64,000 nucleotides of DNA from NCBI GenBank assembly GCA_021847735.1, contig JAJZQD010000002.1, positions 1-64,000 of the forward strand. Direction: 5' to 3'. A model generated the notes under the pieces. The model had not been told where the DNA came from, made no database searches, and was given only the letters and a program-made list of their open reading frames with translations. Positions 9,277 to 19,329 of the stretch are shown in pieces. The stretch comes from Bacillota bacterium. GTDB lineage: Bacteria; Bacillota; Thermincolia; Thermincolales; UBA2595. The first letter of the stretch is position 1; each line of letters opens with the position of its first letter. The position numbers and the translations under genes are program-made.

Positions 9277-10056
9277 GTGGATTTTTTCGGTCAAATTGCC
9301 TCAAAAATAGATGTCTTTATGCTAATTTTAGCAAGAGTAGGGGGAATTTTTTTAATTGGTCCGGTATTTAGCAACCGGGTAATCCCAGGGCAGGTAAAGG
9401 CATTATTGACCTTTGTTTTATCAATGATTCTGTTTACAGGCCTGCATTTAAAGACCCCGGTTATCCCCACGAAGTTAGGCCCTTATACGTTATATCTGGT
9501 GAGTGAACTGATTGTCGGCCTGATAATAGGGTTTGTAGCTCAGATGACTTTTGCGGCAATCCAGTTTGCCGGGCAATCTGTTGATATGCAAATGGGTTTC
9601 GGGATAGTAAACGTCATTGACCCGGTTTATGGAACCCAGGCCCCGTTAGTCGGTTCATTCCAGAACCTGCTGGCCCTGTTGTTGTTTCTGACCACCAACA
9701 GCCATCATTATATGTTGGCCGCGCTTTTTCAAAGTTACGAAAAAATACCCATTTTTGGCCTGACAGGTGGAAAAGAGGCCAGTCAGATGATGATAGATTT
9801 GTTTGGCAATATGCTTGTTACCGGGTTAAAATTAGCCATACCTGTTGTGGGTGCCCTTTTTGTGGCTGAAATGGCCCTTGGGATGATATCAAGGACTGTC
9901 CCCCAGATGCAAGTCTTTTTTGTAGCGATACCGGCCAAGATTATTTTAGGGTTTATTTTGCTTATTGTTGTTCTTCCTGTTTACATAGCTACCCTGCAGT
10001 ATTTATTCGAAGGGAACTATCAGGATACACTGAGGCTATTCAAAATACTGGGCTAA
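9277..10056 (+). CDS. fliR: Flagellar type III export protein FliR
   Basis: Polytopic export-gate subunit of 259 aa with about six membrane helices. Typical FliR segments are visible: LARVGGIFLIGPVFSNRVIP near the N-terminus, FAGQSVDMQMGFGIVNVIDP in the centre and LGMISRTVPQMQVFFVAIP towards the end. The start is a GTG with a weak ribosome binding site (GTAGGG); no better in-frame start is seen nearby. Confidence 0.94.
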   Translation: MDFFGQIASKIDVFMLILARVGGIFLIGPVFSNRVIPGQVKALLTFVLSMILFTGLHLKTPVIPTKLGPYTLYLVSELIVGLIIGFVAQMTFAAIQFAGQSVDMQMGFGIVNVIDPVYGTQAPLVGSFQNLLALLLFLTTNSHHYMLAALFQSYEKIPIFGLTGGKEASQMMIDLFGNMLVTGLKLAIPVVGALFVAEMALGMISRTVPQMQVFFVAIPAKIILGFILLIVVLPVYIATLQYLFEGNYQDTLRLFKILG

Positions 10057-10067
10057 GAGGGACCAAA

Positions 10068-11168
10068 ATGAAGGATTTTCGGCTCAATAACTTCATAATA
10101 GACCTCCAGCTCTTCGCCGAAAAGACCGAGAAACCAACAACCAAGAAAAGACAAGAGGCCGCTGGCAAGGGGCAGGTGGCCAGGAGTCCTGAAATAAATT
10201 CGGTTGTGGTACTATTGGCCACTTTCCTGATTATAAAAGCTTTAACTCCCTATATGATAGCAGAGTGGACTTCCCTGACAGGCAACCTGTACCAGATGTT
10301 TACCGCCGAAAATTTTAATATTGATTATGGGACCCTTCAGGTCATTTTTGTGACGGTTACAGTATCGTCCCTGAAAATCTTAACGCCCATTTTGGGAGTG
10401 TCCCTTTTAGCCGGTCTGGTGGCGACTTATTTTCAGATTGGATTCCGTTTTGATACGTCTGCCATAATGTTTAACCTCGACCACATCAACCCTGTCGCTG
10501 GGCTAAAACAAATGTTTTCGCCCCAATCCCTGGTAGAGTTGATTAAATCTGTTCTTAAAATGCTGATAATTGGGTATGTTGCTTACTCGGAGTATTCAAA
10601 AGAGTTTATGAAATTTACCCGGCTGAGCGATATGAACCTACAGGCCTCTTCAGCCTACATTGGGACTGTAACTTTAAATGTTGTATTTAAAATAATCTTG
10701 TGGCTGGTTATTCTGGCTGTGGCAGACTACATTTTCCAAAAAATACAGCTTGAGAAGAAGTTAATGATGTCAAAACAAGAAATAAAAGACGAATATAAGC
10801 GCCAGGAAGGGGACCCTCAGCACAAGGCTAAAATTAAGCAAAAGCAGAGGCAACTGGCTATGGCCAGGATGATGCATGCTTTGCCAAAAGCCGATGTAGT
10901 AATAACCAACCCCACCCATTTTGCGGTGGCATTACAGTATGATTCCAGTGTAATGGGCGCACCGGTAGTAATAGCTAAAGGCCAGGACAGGATAGCCCTG
11001 AAGATTAAAGAAGTTGCCAAAGAACACAACATAGTAATCGTTGAAAACAAACCTCTGGCCCAGTCATTGTTTCACAGCACCGAACTGGGAGATGCGGTTC
11101 CCGCTGAACTCTTCCAGGCCGTTGCTGAAGTACTGGCCTTTGTTTATAAGCTGAAAGGCAAAATCTAA
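10068..11168 (+). CDS. flhB: Flagellar export switch protein FlhB
   Basis: FlhB controls the change of export substrate from hook to filament proteins. The N-terminus includes LQLFAEKTEKPTTKKRQEAA, followed by four membrane helices and the cytoplasmic autocleavage domain. The NPTH cleavage motif is at residues 281-284 (VVITNPTHFAVAL), with cleavage expected between Asn281 and Pro282. Length (366 aa) is normal. fliR ends 11 bases before its ATG. Its partner FliK is at the left end of the window. Confidence 0.96.
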   Translation: MKDFRLNNFIIDLQLFAEKTEKPTTKKRQEAAGKGQVARSPEINSVVVLLATFLIIKALTPYMIAEWTSLTGNLYQMFTAENFNIDYGTLQVIFVTVTVSSLKILTPILGVSLLAGLVATYFQIGFRFDTSAIMFNLDHINPVAGLKQMFSPQSLVELIKSVLKMLIIGYVAYSEYSKEFMKFTRLSDMNLQASSAYIGTVTLNVVFKIILWLVILAVADYIFQKIQLEKKLMMSKQEIKDEYKRQEGDPQHKAKIKQKQRQLAMARMMHALPKADVVITNPTHFAVALQYDSSVMGAPVVIAKGQDRIALKIKEVAKEHNIVIVENKPLAQSLFHSTELGDAVPAELFQAVAEVLAFVYKLKGKI

Positions 11169-11196
11169 CGACCAACTACAGTAGAGGAGGACAAAT

Positions 11197-13263
11197 ATGG
11201 CGTCTGAACAGGTTGCCACTATGAAATGGTATAAACACAGTGACATTATTGTGGCGGCCGCAGTCATGGGCATGGTTGTAATGATGGTTATTCCCGTGCC
11301 AACGTTTTTGCTCGACCTTCTCCTGACGATAAATATAACATTTTCATTGATAATCCTGCTGGTTAGCATGTACAACAATGAACCTTTACAGTTTTCGTCT
11401 TTTCCTTCATTGCTGCTGATTATGACTATTTTTAGGCTGTCCCTTAATGTCAGTTCCACCAGACTTATTTTACTTAACGGGTTTGCCGGGGAAATAATCA
11501 ACCAGTTTGGCCAGTTTGTTATCGGGGGAAACCCTGTTGTAGGTTTTGTAATCTTTCTAATCTTGGTAGTCATCCAGTTTATTGTCATCACCAAGGGCGC
11601 CGAACGGGTAGCAGAAGTTGCGGCCAGATTCACCCTTGACGCAATGCCTGGTAAACAGATGAGTATTGATGCGGATTTAAACGCCGGTCTTATCACCGAC
11701 AAGGAAGCTATAGACAGACGCCGGAGAATCCAGGGAGAAGCCGACTTTTACGGGGCTATGGACGGTGCCTCAAAGTTTATCAAGGGTGACGCTATTGCCG
11801 CTATTATTATAGTTATCATAAATATTATCGGCGGTTTCACCATAGGAATTTTACAACGAAAATTGTCTCTTTTAGAGGCATTGAACACATATACACTTTT
11901 AACTGTCGGTGAAGGTTTGGTGGCTCAGGTTCCGGCCTTATTGATATCTACTGCCACCGGTATTACCGTAACCAGGGCTGCCTCTACGGATGTAAACCTT
12001 GGGCAGCAATTTACCAGCCAATTGTTGAGCAGGCCCCGGGCTTTAGCTATTGCTTCAGCCGCTCTTGCCATTATGGCGCTTTTGGGAATGCCGCTGATTC
12101 CTTTTCTGACAATGTCAGCAGTCCTGGGAATCCTGGCATTTGTAACAAAGAAAGCGCAGGACCAGCAGAAAATTAAAATGATAGAGCAGGCTCAAGATGA
12201 CGAAGTTGAGGAAATCAGAAAACCCGAAAATGTTATTTCCCTACTTCAGGTTGATGTCCTTGAGTTAGAGATGGGTTATTCCCTCATTCCACTGGTAGAT
12301 GTTAATCAGGGGGGAGACCTTCTCGACCGGGTGGTAATGATTCGCCGCCAGTGTGCTCTGGAAATGGGAATTGTGCTGCCTCCCATCAGGATGAGGGACA
12401 ACATGCAGCTAAAACCCAATAGTTACATTATTAAAGTCAAAGGGGTGGAAGTAGCAAAAGGAGAGCTAATGCTTGACCATTTCCTGGCTATGAGTTCGGG
12501 GCTGATTGAAAACGGTGTCCAGGGTTTTGATACTGTGGAACCTGCCTTTGGTCTGCCTGCCAAATGGGTTTCTGCCAACCTCAGGGAACAGGCGGAACTG
12601 GCTGGGTACACAGTGGTAGACCCGTCCTCGGTTATTGCCACCCACCTTACAGAAATAATAAAGAGCTTCGCTCACGAGGTACTTGGCAGGCAAGATGTGC
12701 AAAACCTACTGGATCATGTCAAAAAAACTCACCCAGCTGTGGTGGAGGAACTCGTTCCCGGGTTGCTTACTCTTGGTGAGGTACAAAAAGTCTTGGCAGG
12801 GCTTTTGCGGGAAAGGGTGCCTGTCCGGGATATGGTCAGTATTCTGGAAACCCTGGCGGACAATGCCAGGGCGACCAAAGATACCGATATGCTTCTTGAA
12901 TATGTGCGGCAGGCCTTGGCCCGTAATATAGTCAAACAATATATAGATGCCGACGATACTCTTCATGTTATAACCCTTGATCCGGCAGTTGAACAGATTA
13001 TCAGGGATTCAATCCAGTACACGGACCACGGCTCTTATGTCGCCATTGACCCAGAGAAAGCCCAAGTAATCTTCAAAAGCCTTTCCGCCGCTGTTGAAGA
13101 GGTTAGTGGAAGGGGTCATCAGGCTGTCATCCTATGTGCTCCTGTGGTGAGAGTTTATTTCAAAAAACTGACAGAAAAACTTATTCCGGGCTTAGTGGTA
13201 CTTTCATATAACGAACTGGAAGGAAGAGTAAATGTCCAATCTCTAGGGGTGGTGAGTGTTTAG
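11197..13263 (+). CDS. flhA: Flagellar export protein FlhA
   Basis: Largest export-gate component; its cytoplasmic domain forms the nonamer that docks export chaperones. The N-terminal half has about eight membrane helices with the FHIPEP-family segments (FPSLLLIMTIFRLSLNVSST, ERVAEVAARFTLDAMPGKQM and the charged loop GLITDKEAIDRRRRIQGEAD). The C-terminal half (residues about 340-688) is cytoplasmic. AGAGGAGGAC precedes the ATG. Its TAG stop overlaps the GTG of flhF by one base. Confidence 0.96.
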   Translation: MASEQVATMKWYKHSDIIVAAAVMGMVVMMVIPVPTFLLDLLLTINITFSLIILLVSMYNNEPLQFSSFPSLLLIMTIFRLSLNVSSTRLILLNGFAGEIINQFGQFVIGGNPVVGFVIFLILVVIQFIVITKGAERVAEVAARFTLDAMPGKQMSIDADLNAGLITDKEAIDRRRRIQGEADFYGAMDGASKFIKGDAIAAIIIVIINIIGGFTIGILQRKLSLLEALNTYTLLTVGEGLVAQVPALLISTATGITVTRAASTDVNLGQQFTSQLLSRPRALAIASAALAIMALLGMPLIPFLTMSAVLGILAFVTKKAQDQQKIKMIEQAQDDEVEEIRKPENVISLLQVDVLELEMGYSLIPLVDVNQGGDLLDRVVMIRRQCALEMGIVLPPIRMRDNMQLKPNSYIIKVKGVEVAKGELMLDHFLAMSSGLIENGVQGFDTVEPAFGLPAKWVSANLREQAELAGYTVVDPSSVIATHLTEIIKSFAHEVLGRQDVQNLLDHVKKTHPAVVEELVPGLLTLGEVQKVLAGLLRERVPVRDMVSILETLADNARATKDTDMLLEYVRQALARNIVKQYIDADDTLHVITLDPAVEQIIRDSIQYTDHGSYVAIDPEKAQVIFKSLSAAVEEVSGRGHQAVILCAPVVRVYFKKLTEKLIPGLVVLSYNELEGRVNVQSLGVVSV

Positions 13264-14573
13264 TGAAGGTCAAGAGATATACCGCGGAAACTTTACAGGA
13301 TGCTATGCTCAAGGTAAAGATGGACCTGGGCAAGGATGCCGTTATCCTACACACAAGAAAATTCAAAGAGGGTGGATGGTTTTTCGGACTTTTTGGAAAG
13401 CAGATGTTTGAGGTTACTGCTGCCATTGAGGATGTTGTTCCTGTACCCCAGACAAATACGGTGACTGTGTCGCCAGCCGCAATTGCTGCAACGGCCGCAA
13501 TTGCAGCCACTGCCGCGGCCAGTGAAGAATCAGCCAGGCTGCAGACCTTTGCCAGTAACGCCAAGTCCCATCCTTTGGCCGGTGCAAGCAAGCCTCAGCA
13601 TTTTACCAAACCTGTAAAGGCCCGGCCTTTAACAAGCACCGCTGAACTTCAGCCTGTCGCAGTGCCAGTGGGTAATGATGAGGTGGAAGGTGCCGATTTG
13701 CGGGAAGAGATTCAGGAAATGAAAATGATGCTTAGCGAAGTTATGAACCAAATGGATGCTTCTCCGGATGTCAAAATCCTTCCGAAGCCTTTACAAAAAT
13801 ATCACCAGATATTAATTGACAATGATGTTGAGGACAAGTTGACCAAGAGAATCTTAAAAGATTTATTGAAGCAAATGCCTCAGGAAGATACAAATGACAG
13901 CGAGACCGTGAAAAAGTTACTGGAACAACATGTTTTAAGGATTTTGCGGAAACCGAAACCGATTTCTTTTAAAAGGCAGGGTCTCCAACAACAGTCCATC
14001 GCCTTGGTAGGCCCTACGGGGGTTGGTAAAACAACGACAATCGCCAAACTGGCTGCCACTTTTTCTATTGTTGACAAGAAGAAAGTAGCACTGATCACGG
14101 CTGATACATATAGAGTTGCAGCGGTTGAACAATTGAAGACCTATGGTGAAATCATAGGCATTTCGGTTGATGTGGTATATACCTATTTGGAATTACAGGA
14201 TGCAATCTCCCGGAATACTGACAAGGATCTCATACTGATTGATACAGCCGGGCGCAGTCACAGAAACAGTGAGCAAATGGTTGAGTTGAAGAGTTTTCTG
14301 GAAGTGGCTGAGCCGTCAGACGTGTTTTTAGTGTTAAGTGCCACTACAAGGTCTAAAGATATGACTGAAATAACCAACAGTTATTCTGATATACCGGTTA
14401 CTAAGTTGATTTTTACGAAATTGGATGAAACATCATCCTTTGGCGCAATTTTAAACGTTGTCAATAAGACTCAAAAGAGCCTTTCCTATGTCACTGTTGG
14501 TCAGAATGTACCTGATGATATCGAAGTAGCCGACCCAGTAAAAATAGTCAAAATGATTACAAGGGAGAGTTAG
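13263..14573 (+). CDS. flhF: Flagellar biosynthesis SRP-type GTPase FlhF
   Basis: Third SRP GTPase, which sets flagellar number and position and is stimulated by FlhG. The N-terminal B domain starts MKVKRYTAETLQDAMLKVKM; an Ala-rich linker (about residues 75-110) follows. The G domain has the P-loop GPTGVGKTTTIAKL from residue 250, then DTYRVAAVEQLKTYGE, DTAGRSHRN and TKLDET. GTG start overlaps the flhA stop (tagtg). flhG follows after 2 bases. Confidence 0.95.
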   Translation: MKVKRYTAETLQDAMLKVKMDLGKDAVILHTRKFKEGGWFFGLFGKQMFEVTAAIEDVVPVPQTNTVTVSPAAIAATAAIAATAAASEESARLQTFASNAKSHPLAGASKPQHFTKPVKARPLTSTAELQPVAVPVGNDEVEGADLREEIQEMKMMLSEVMNQMDASPDVKILPKPLQKYHQILIDNDVEDKLTKRILKDLLKQMPQEDTNDSETVKKLLEQHVLRILRKPKPISFKRQGLQQQSIALVGPTGVGKTTTIAKLAATFSIVDKKKVALITADTYRVAAVEQLKTYGEIIGISVDVVYTYLELQDAISRNTDKDLILIDTAGRSHRNSEQMVELKSFLEVAEPSDVFLVLSATTRSKDMTEITNSYSDIPVTKLIFTKLDETSSFGAILNVVNKTQKSLSYVTVGQNVPDDIEVADPVKIVKMITRES

Positions 14574-14575
14574 CC

Positions 14576-15460
14576 ATGCGTGATCAGGCCGAAAAACTTC
14601 GCGTATTGGCCAGAACCCTTAAGCACCAAGTAGAGTGTGAAATCAAGGGTACCCAGAAAAAAACAAGAATTATGGCAGTGACAAGTGGAAAGGGTGGAGT
14701 TGGTAAAACAAACTTTACAATAAACTTTGCTCTTGCCCTTATGTCATTCGGACAGAAAGTCATAATTTTAGATGCCGATTTAGGTCTGGCAAACATTGAT
14801 GTTATTTTGGGTATTAATCCCACTTATAACCTCTATCACGTGCTCAAAGGGGAAAAAAACCTTCAGGATGTCATTGTCACGGGCCCACAGGGGTTAAAGA
14901 TTATCGCCGGGGGTTCCGGGATCCAGGAGATGGCCAACCTGAGGCGCTGGCAAGTTGAGCAGTTTATTACCAAGCTTGAAGAACTTGAAGGAATGGCAGA
15001 TATTCTTATTATTGATACAGCTGCCGGGCTTTCCAGAAATGTGATGAGTTTTGTATTGGCGGCGGACGAAGTGATTGTTATTACAACTCCAGAACCCACG
15101 GCCATAACTGACGCTTACGGGCTGGTTAAGGCCATGACATCCAAAAGGAAACAGGGTGTGGTACACCTTGTGGTGAACAAAGTCGAAAACGCACAGGAAG
15201 CAGACATAACTGCCAGTAAATTATCAATAGTGGCAGAAAAGTTTTTAAAACTTGACATTGGCCATTTAGGCTTTATTCTTGATGACCCGGCAGTTTCAAA
15301 GTCGGTTAAGAGCCAGGAGCCTTTTCTTCTAAAGTACCCGAAATCACCGGCAACTGAATGTGTGCAGCGGCTTGCAGCTCAGCTGATGGATCAGGTTTAC
15401 TACCCCGAGCCGGGAGGTGTTAAGGCTTTCTTTGGCAAAATTGCTAAACTGTTTGGGTAG
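14576..15460 (+). CDS. flhG: Flagellar number regulator FlhG (MinD-like ATPase, YlxH)
   Basis: MinD/ParA-type ATPase that works with FlhF to control flagellar placement and number. The deviant Walker A motif SGKGGVGKTNF lies at residues about 37-47, Walker A' at ILDADLGLANIDVILG, and the switch II Asp at LIIDTAAGLSRNV. The N-terminal segment RDQAEKLRVLARTL is the FlhF-stimulating helix typical of FlhG. ATG start two bases after flhF. Confidence 0.94.
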   Translation: MRDQAEKLRVLARTLKHQVECEIKGTQKKTRIMAVTSGKGGVGKTNFTINFALALMSFGQKVIILDADLGLANIDVILGINPTYNLYHVLKGEKNLQDVIVTGPQGLKIIAGGSGIQEMANLRRWQVEQFITKLEELEGMADILIIDTAAGLSRNVMSFVLAADEVIVITTPEPTAITDAYGLVKAMTSKRKQGVVHLVVNKVENAQEADITASKLSIVAEKFLKLDIGHLGFILDDPAVSKSVKSQEPFLLKYPKSPATECVQRLAAQLMDQVYYPEPGGVKAFFGKIAKLFG

Positions 15461-15489
15461 CCAATAAGAGTTGAGAAAGGAGTGAAAGC

Positions 15490-16146
15490 ATGGGTGCATT
15501 TGATCCACTTAAAGTGAATCAGCCCCTTGAAATAGAGCTGCCAAATGATGGAAAGAACTGTTACCGGAGTAGGGTAGAAGCTTTGACTGTGGACAGAATT
15601 ACTGTGGCCTCTCCCCTAAAGGCGAGTTCAATTGTCCCAATTAGCCCCGGTACAATTGTCAAGCTAACTTATACTGACAATGTTGCGATATATACTTTTA
15701 CAACGGAGGTTATCTCTCAAAACTCCAAAGATCCGCCAACTGTTACCCTCGGTCCACCCTCTGATGTTAAACGGATTCAAAGACGTAACTTTGTAAGGTT
15801 AGATGAAAGGTTGGCAGTTACTTTACATAAACTTGATGACAACTATGCACCTTCTGGCGAGATTTTTGCCGGAATGACAGTTGACCTGAGTGGCGGTGGG
15901 ACAATGTTTGGGTCTAATACAATTCTCCAGATGGGGGACACCCTGGAAGCCATTGTTTACCTAGGGGAGAATGAAAGTATCAGAGCTGTCGGCAGGGTAG
16001 TTCGGTTTGTAGAAAACCCCGCTAAGGCTAAGGATAAATATTCGGTTGGCATGGAGTTCACTGTCATAGAGGAGACAGAAAGAGATAAAATTATAAGATT
16101 TATTTTCAATCGCCAGCGGGAATTAAGAAGAAAGGGACTTCTATAA
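15490..16146 (+). CDS. PilZ-domain flagellar brake protein (YcgR/YpfB-like)
   Basis: A YcgR-like protein of 218 aa. The N-terminal YcgR-type domain (about residues 1-95) has the beta-rich pattern PLKASSIVPISPGTIVKLTY. The C-terminal PilZ domain has the c-di-GMP binding motif RIQRRNFVR near residue 97 and the second motif DLSGGG near 137. Family members slow or bias the flagellar motor when c-di-GMP is high. Its place between flhG and cheB is common in Clostridia and ties this operon to c-di-GMP signalling, as does the riboswitch at 54.6 kb. GGAGTGA precedes the ATG. Confidence 0.9.
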   Translation: MGAFDPLKVNQPLEIELPNDGKNCYRSRVEALTVDRITVASPLKASSIVPISPGTIVKLTYTDNVAIYTFTTEVISQNSKDPPTVTLGPPSDVKRIQRRNFVRLDERLAVTLHKLDDNYAPSGEIFAGMTVDLSGGGTMFGSNTILQMGDTLEAIVYLGENESIRAVGRVVRFVENPAKAKDKYSVGMEFTVIEETERDKIIRFIFNRQRELRRKGLL

Positions 16147-16159
16147 GAGGTGGTAATAA

Positions 16160-17212
16160 GTGCAAGGGTATCGGGTAGTGGTAGTAGATGATTCAGCATT
16201 TATGAGAAGATTTATCAGTGACCTTTTGCATTCGGACAAAGACTTAAATGTAATTGCAACAGCAATTAACGGTATCGATGCCGTAGAAAAGGTCAAAACC
16301 TTAAAACCCGATGTTGTTACAATGGACATCGAAATGCCGGAAATGGACGGGCTAAATGCATTAAAAACCATTATGCAGGAATGCCCAACCCCGGTGGTTA
16401 TGTTGAGCAGCAGAACAAAAGTAGGGGCAGATGCCACCTTCAGGGCACTGGAACTGGGGGCCGTAGATTTTGTGGCCAAGCCCTCAGGCAACATTTCCCT
16501 CGACCTGGAAAAGATTCAGGATGAACTGGTCTCCAAAGTGAGGGTTGCAGCCCAAGCCTACCAAAGAGTTATAAGGTTAACTTTACCGGCGGAAAAAGCA
16601 GACCAAGACACCGTGGTTTCCAAAGGGGTATTGGGAATAAACCTTTTACCTCAAAAGATTGTAGCCATAGGTACCTCCACCGGAGGCCCGAGGGCTTTGC
16701 AAACGGTGTTATCCGGACTGCCGGGTAATATTATGGCAGGTTTCGCTATTGTACAGCATATGCCGGCGGGGTTTACCAAATCACTGGCGGAACGCTTAAA
16801 CAATATTTCTGAGTTGAGGGTGTCAGAAGCCTATGACGGAGATGAACTGTCAGCGGGCAGGGCATTGATAGCTCCCGGTGACAAACACATGAAAATCGAA
16901 CGGGTGGGAAGTTCCTTTTATGTCAAGCTAAGTGATGAACCGCCTGTCGGGGGGCTGCGCCCGTCAATTGATAAATTGATGGAATCACTGGTTGAGTGCG
17001 ATGTTCCGTTAGTGGGAGTTCTTTTAACCGGAATGGGACATGACGGGGTTGCCGGGCTTAAAAAGATTCAGGCTGCCAATGGATACACCATTGTAGAAGA
17101 CGAGTCTACCTGTATAGTGTACGGTATGCCGAGAGCCGCAATAGAAAGTAAATGTGTTGACCGGGTGGTACCGCTATCCTTGGTTTCACAAGACATCCTG
17201 AACCATTTATAA
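16160..17212 (+). CDS. cheB: Chemotaxis response regulator protein-glutamate methylesterase CheB
   Basis: CheB demethylates or deamidates chemoreceptors after phosphorylation by CheA. The receiver domain has phospho-acceptor Asp56 (TMDIEMPEMDG). The C-terminal methylesterase domain has the triad Ser173 (GTSTGGPRAL), His200 (VQHMPAGFT) and Asp295 (GMGHDGVAG). GTG start with AGAGGTGG upstream. No CheR methyltransferase gene is present in this window, so its partner must lie elsewhere. Confidence 0.95.
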   Translation: MQGYRVVVVDDSAFMRRFISDLLHSDKDLNVIATAINGIDAVEKVKTLKPDVVTMDIEMPEMDGLNALKTIMQECPTPVVMLSSRTKVGADATFRALELGAVDFVAKPSGNISLDLEKIQDELVSKVRVAAQAYQRVIRLTLPAEKADQDTVVSKGVLGINLLPQKIVAIGTSTGGPRALQTVLSGLPGNIMAGFAIVQHMPAGFTKSLAERLNNISELRVSEAYDGDELSAGRALIAPGDKHMKIERVGSSFYVKLSDEPPVGGLRPSIDKLMESLVECDVPLVGVLLTGMGHDGVAGLKKIQAANGYTIVEDESTCIVYGMPRAAIESKCVDRVVPLSLVSQDILNHL

Positions 17213-17242
17213 GTAGGGATATCACTGTCGGAGGTGAACGCT

Positions 17243-19315
17243 ATGGACATGACGCAATATCTGAACGTGTTTTTAGAAGAATCAAGGGAACATTTACAGA
17301 AATTGAATGAGTCGCTTTTGGATTTGGAAGGATCTCCGCAAAGCAGAGAAGTTCTGGATGAAATTTTCAGGTCGGCCCATACCTTAAAAGGTATGTCAGC
17401 AACTATGGGATTTACCGATGTGGCCGAACTGACTCACGAAATGGAGAATGTTTTACATAAACTGAGAAATGGTGAAATAAGCAATTCACCGGAAATTCTG
17501 GATATGCTCTTTAAGTGTGTCGACCTGTTAGACAGTATGGTTAATGACATCACAAACGGTGGGACTGGCAGCCTGCCCATAAACCATTTGGTGGCAAAAC
17601 TTAAGGACAGCGAAAACTTGCCAAAAACCGGAGGTAATCAATCCGGGGTAGGCGAACCGGTTGGCAAGCCTGTTGAGGAAAGTCGGGAAATCCAGGACAG
17701 ACCTGATAATATAGTAACTTCTTTTGAGTTTAATGAGTACGAGAAGAATTTGATTAAGCAAGCAATTGACCAGGGGTTTCAATGTTACCACTTGGTTGTC
17801 AATATAGACCCCCGCTGTGTAATGAAATCAGCCAGGGCGTTTATGATATTTAAGAACATGGAAGAAATCGGTGAAATTATCAAGAGTATTCCGTCCGTGC
17901 AGGATATAGAGGAAGAAAAATTTGATACCGGTTTTGACCTTATCGTTATTTCCCGGGAACCTCAGGAGGTTATCAGAAAAGGGCTAGTCACTATTACTGA
18001 GGTAGGCGAGCCGGATATCAAGCGAATAACAGAAGTATTTACAGCACCCGATACCTTTGAAGTGATAAAAGATGCCCCCCCAAACTGCCAACCAGTTAAC
18101 ACTAATCCTCCAGCCAAAACTGAAGCCCAAAAGGATACCCAATCCCCTGCCCAGGCAAAACCAAGAGCCAGTCAAACTGTGCGGGTTGACACAACAAGGC
18201 TGGACAGCCTGATGAATCTGGTAGGGGAGTTGGTTATCAATAAAACCAGGCTTGAACAAATAGGCAGATTTGCTCAATTACCGGATTTAACAGAGACGAT
18301 GGAGCAGATGGATAGGATTACTACCGACTTACAAAACGTTGTCATGAAAGTCCGGATGGTTCCGATTGACAGTGTTTTTAGCAGGTTTCCAAGAATGGTT
18401 AGGGATTTGGCCCGGGACCTTGGCAAAGAGATAGAATTGATAGTTGAAGGAAAAGAAACCGAACTTGACCGCACTGTTATTGACGAAATCGGGGATCCTC
18501 TGGTTCATCTTTTGAGGAATTCCATTGACCATGGTGTTGAAGAACCCGCGATTCGGCTTGCCGCCGGGAAAAGGGAACATGGTCGGGTGATTCTTTCTTC
18601 TCGCCACGAGGGAAACAATGTGGTAATTGAAGTAGAAGACGACGGGAAGGGGCTTGACCCCGAAAAGATCAAGAATAAAGCAATTGAAAAGGGCCTGCTG
18701 CTTCCTGAAGAAGCTCAGGACCTGGACGACTCTTCGGTTTACCGGTTGGTTTTGCTCCCTGGATTTAGCACGGCTGACAAGGTAACGGATGTTTCCGGCC
18801 GGGGCGTTGGCTTAGATGCCGTAAAAAATAAAATTGAGGCCCTTAGCGGCAGCATCCATATCGAAAGTGTGCCTGGTGTGGGCACAAAATTTAAAATTCA
18901 GCTGCCCCTCACTCTAGCCATTATTCAGGCATTACTAGTTTTATTGGAAAATGAAACGTATGCCATTCCGCTTAGTTTTATTGCCGAAACCACCAGCGTA
19001 ACTCCAGACCAGATAAACAATATTCAGGAGCAGGAAGTTATGCTTATTCGTGGAGATGTCCTACCACTGGTTAGGCTTCATAAGGTTTTCCAAGTCCCGC
19101 CTTCCGATCTTCCAAGAGAAGAAGAGATAAATATTGTTATTGTCCGTAAAGGGGATAAAAGGGTAGGTTTGATTGTTGATACCTTAGTGGGACAGCAGGA
19201 AATTGTTATTAAACCCCTGGGGAAATTACTGGGTAACATTCCGGTTATTGCCGGTGCTACAATTCTGGGAAATGGACAAGTATCGCTGATAATAGATGTT
19301 GCCAGCCTGTTTTAA
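17243..19315 (+). CDS. cheA: Chemotaxis sensor histidine kinase CheA
   Basis: Central kinase of chemotaxis, phosphorylating CheY and CheB. Domains in order: HPt (phospho-His46 in FRSAHTLKGMSATMG), P2 response-regulator binding region (about residues 165-275), linker, dimerisation helices (TTRLDSLMNLVGELVINKTR), HATPase (N box LVHLLRNSIDHGVEEP, then VEDDGKGLDPEKI and GRGVGLDAVK), and a C-terminal CheW-like domain. A GTG at 17234 also begins the frame, but GGAGGTGA is well spaced only for ATG 17243 (690 aa). Confidence 0.96.
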   Translation: MDMTQYLNVFLEESREHLQKLNESLLDLEGSPQSREVLDEIFRSAHTLKGMSATMGFTDVAELTHEMENVLHKLRNGEISNSPEILDMLFKCVDLLDSMVNDITNGGTGSLPINHLVAKLKDSENLPKTGGNQSGVGEPVGKPVEESREIQDRPDNIVTSFEFNEYEKNLIKQAIDQGFQCYHLVVNIDPRCVMKSARAFMIFKNMEEIGEIIKSIPSVQDIEEEKFDTGFDLIVISREPQEVIRKGLVTITEVGEPDIKRITEVFTAPDTFEVIKDAPPNCQPVNTNPPAKTEAQKDTQSPAQAKPRASQTVRVDTTRLDSLMNLVGELVINKTRLEQIGRFAQLPDLTETMEQMDRITTDLQNVVMKVRMVPIDSVFSRFPRMVRDLARDLGKEIELIVEGKETELDRTVIDEIGDPLVHLLRNSIDHGVEEPAIRLAAGKREHGRVILSSRHEGNNVVIEVEDDGKGLDPEKIKNKAIEKGLLLPEEAQDLDDSSVYRLVLLPGFSTADKVTDVSGRGVGLDAVKNKIEALSGSIHIESVPGVGTKFKIQLPLTLAIIQALLVLLENETYAIPLSFIAETTSVTPDQINNIQEQEVMLIRGDVLPLVRLHKVFQVPPSDLPREEEINIVIVRKGDKRVGLIVDTLVGQQEIVIKPLGKLLGNIPVIAGATILGNGQVSLIIDVASLF

Positions 19316-19329
19316 AGGGAGGAGAGGTA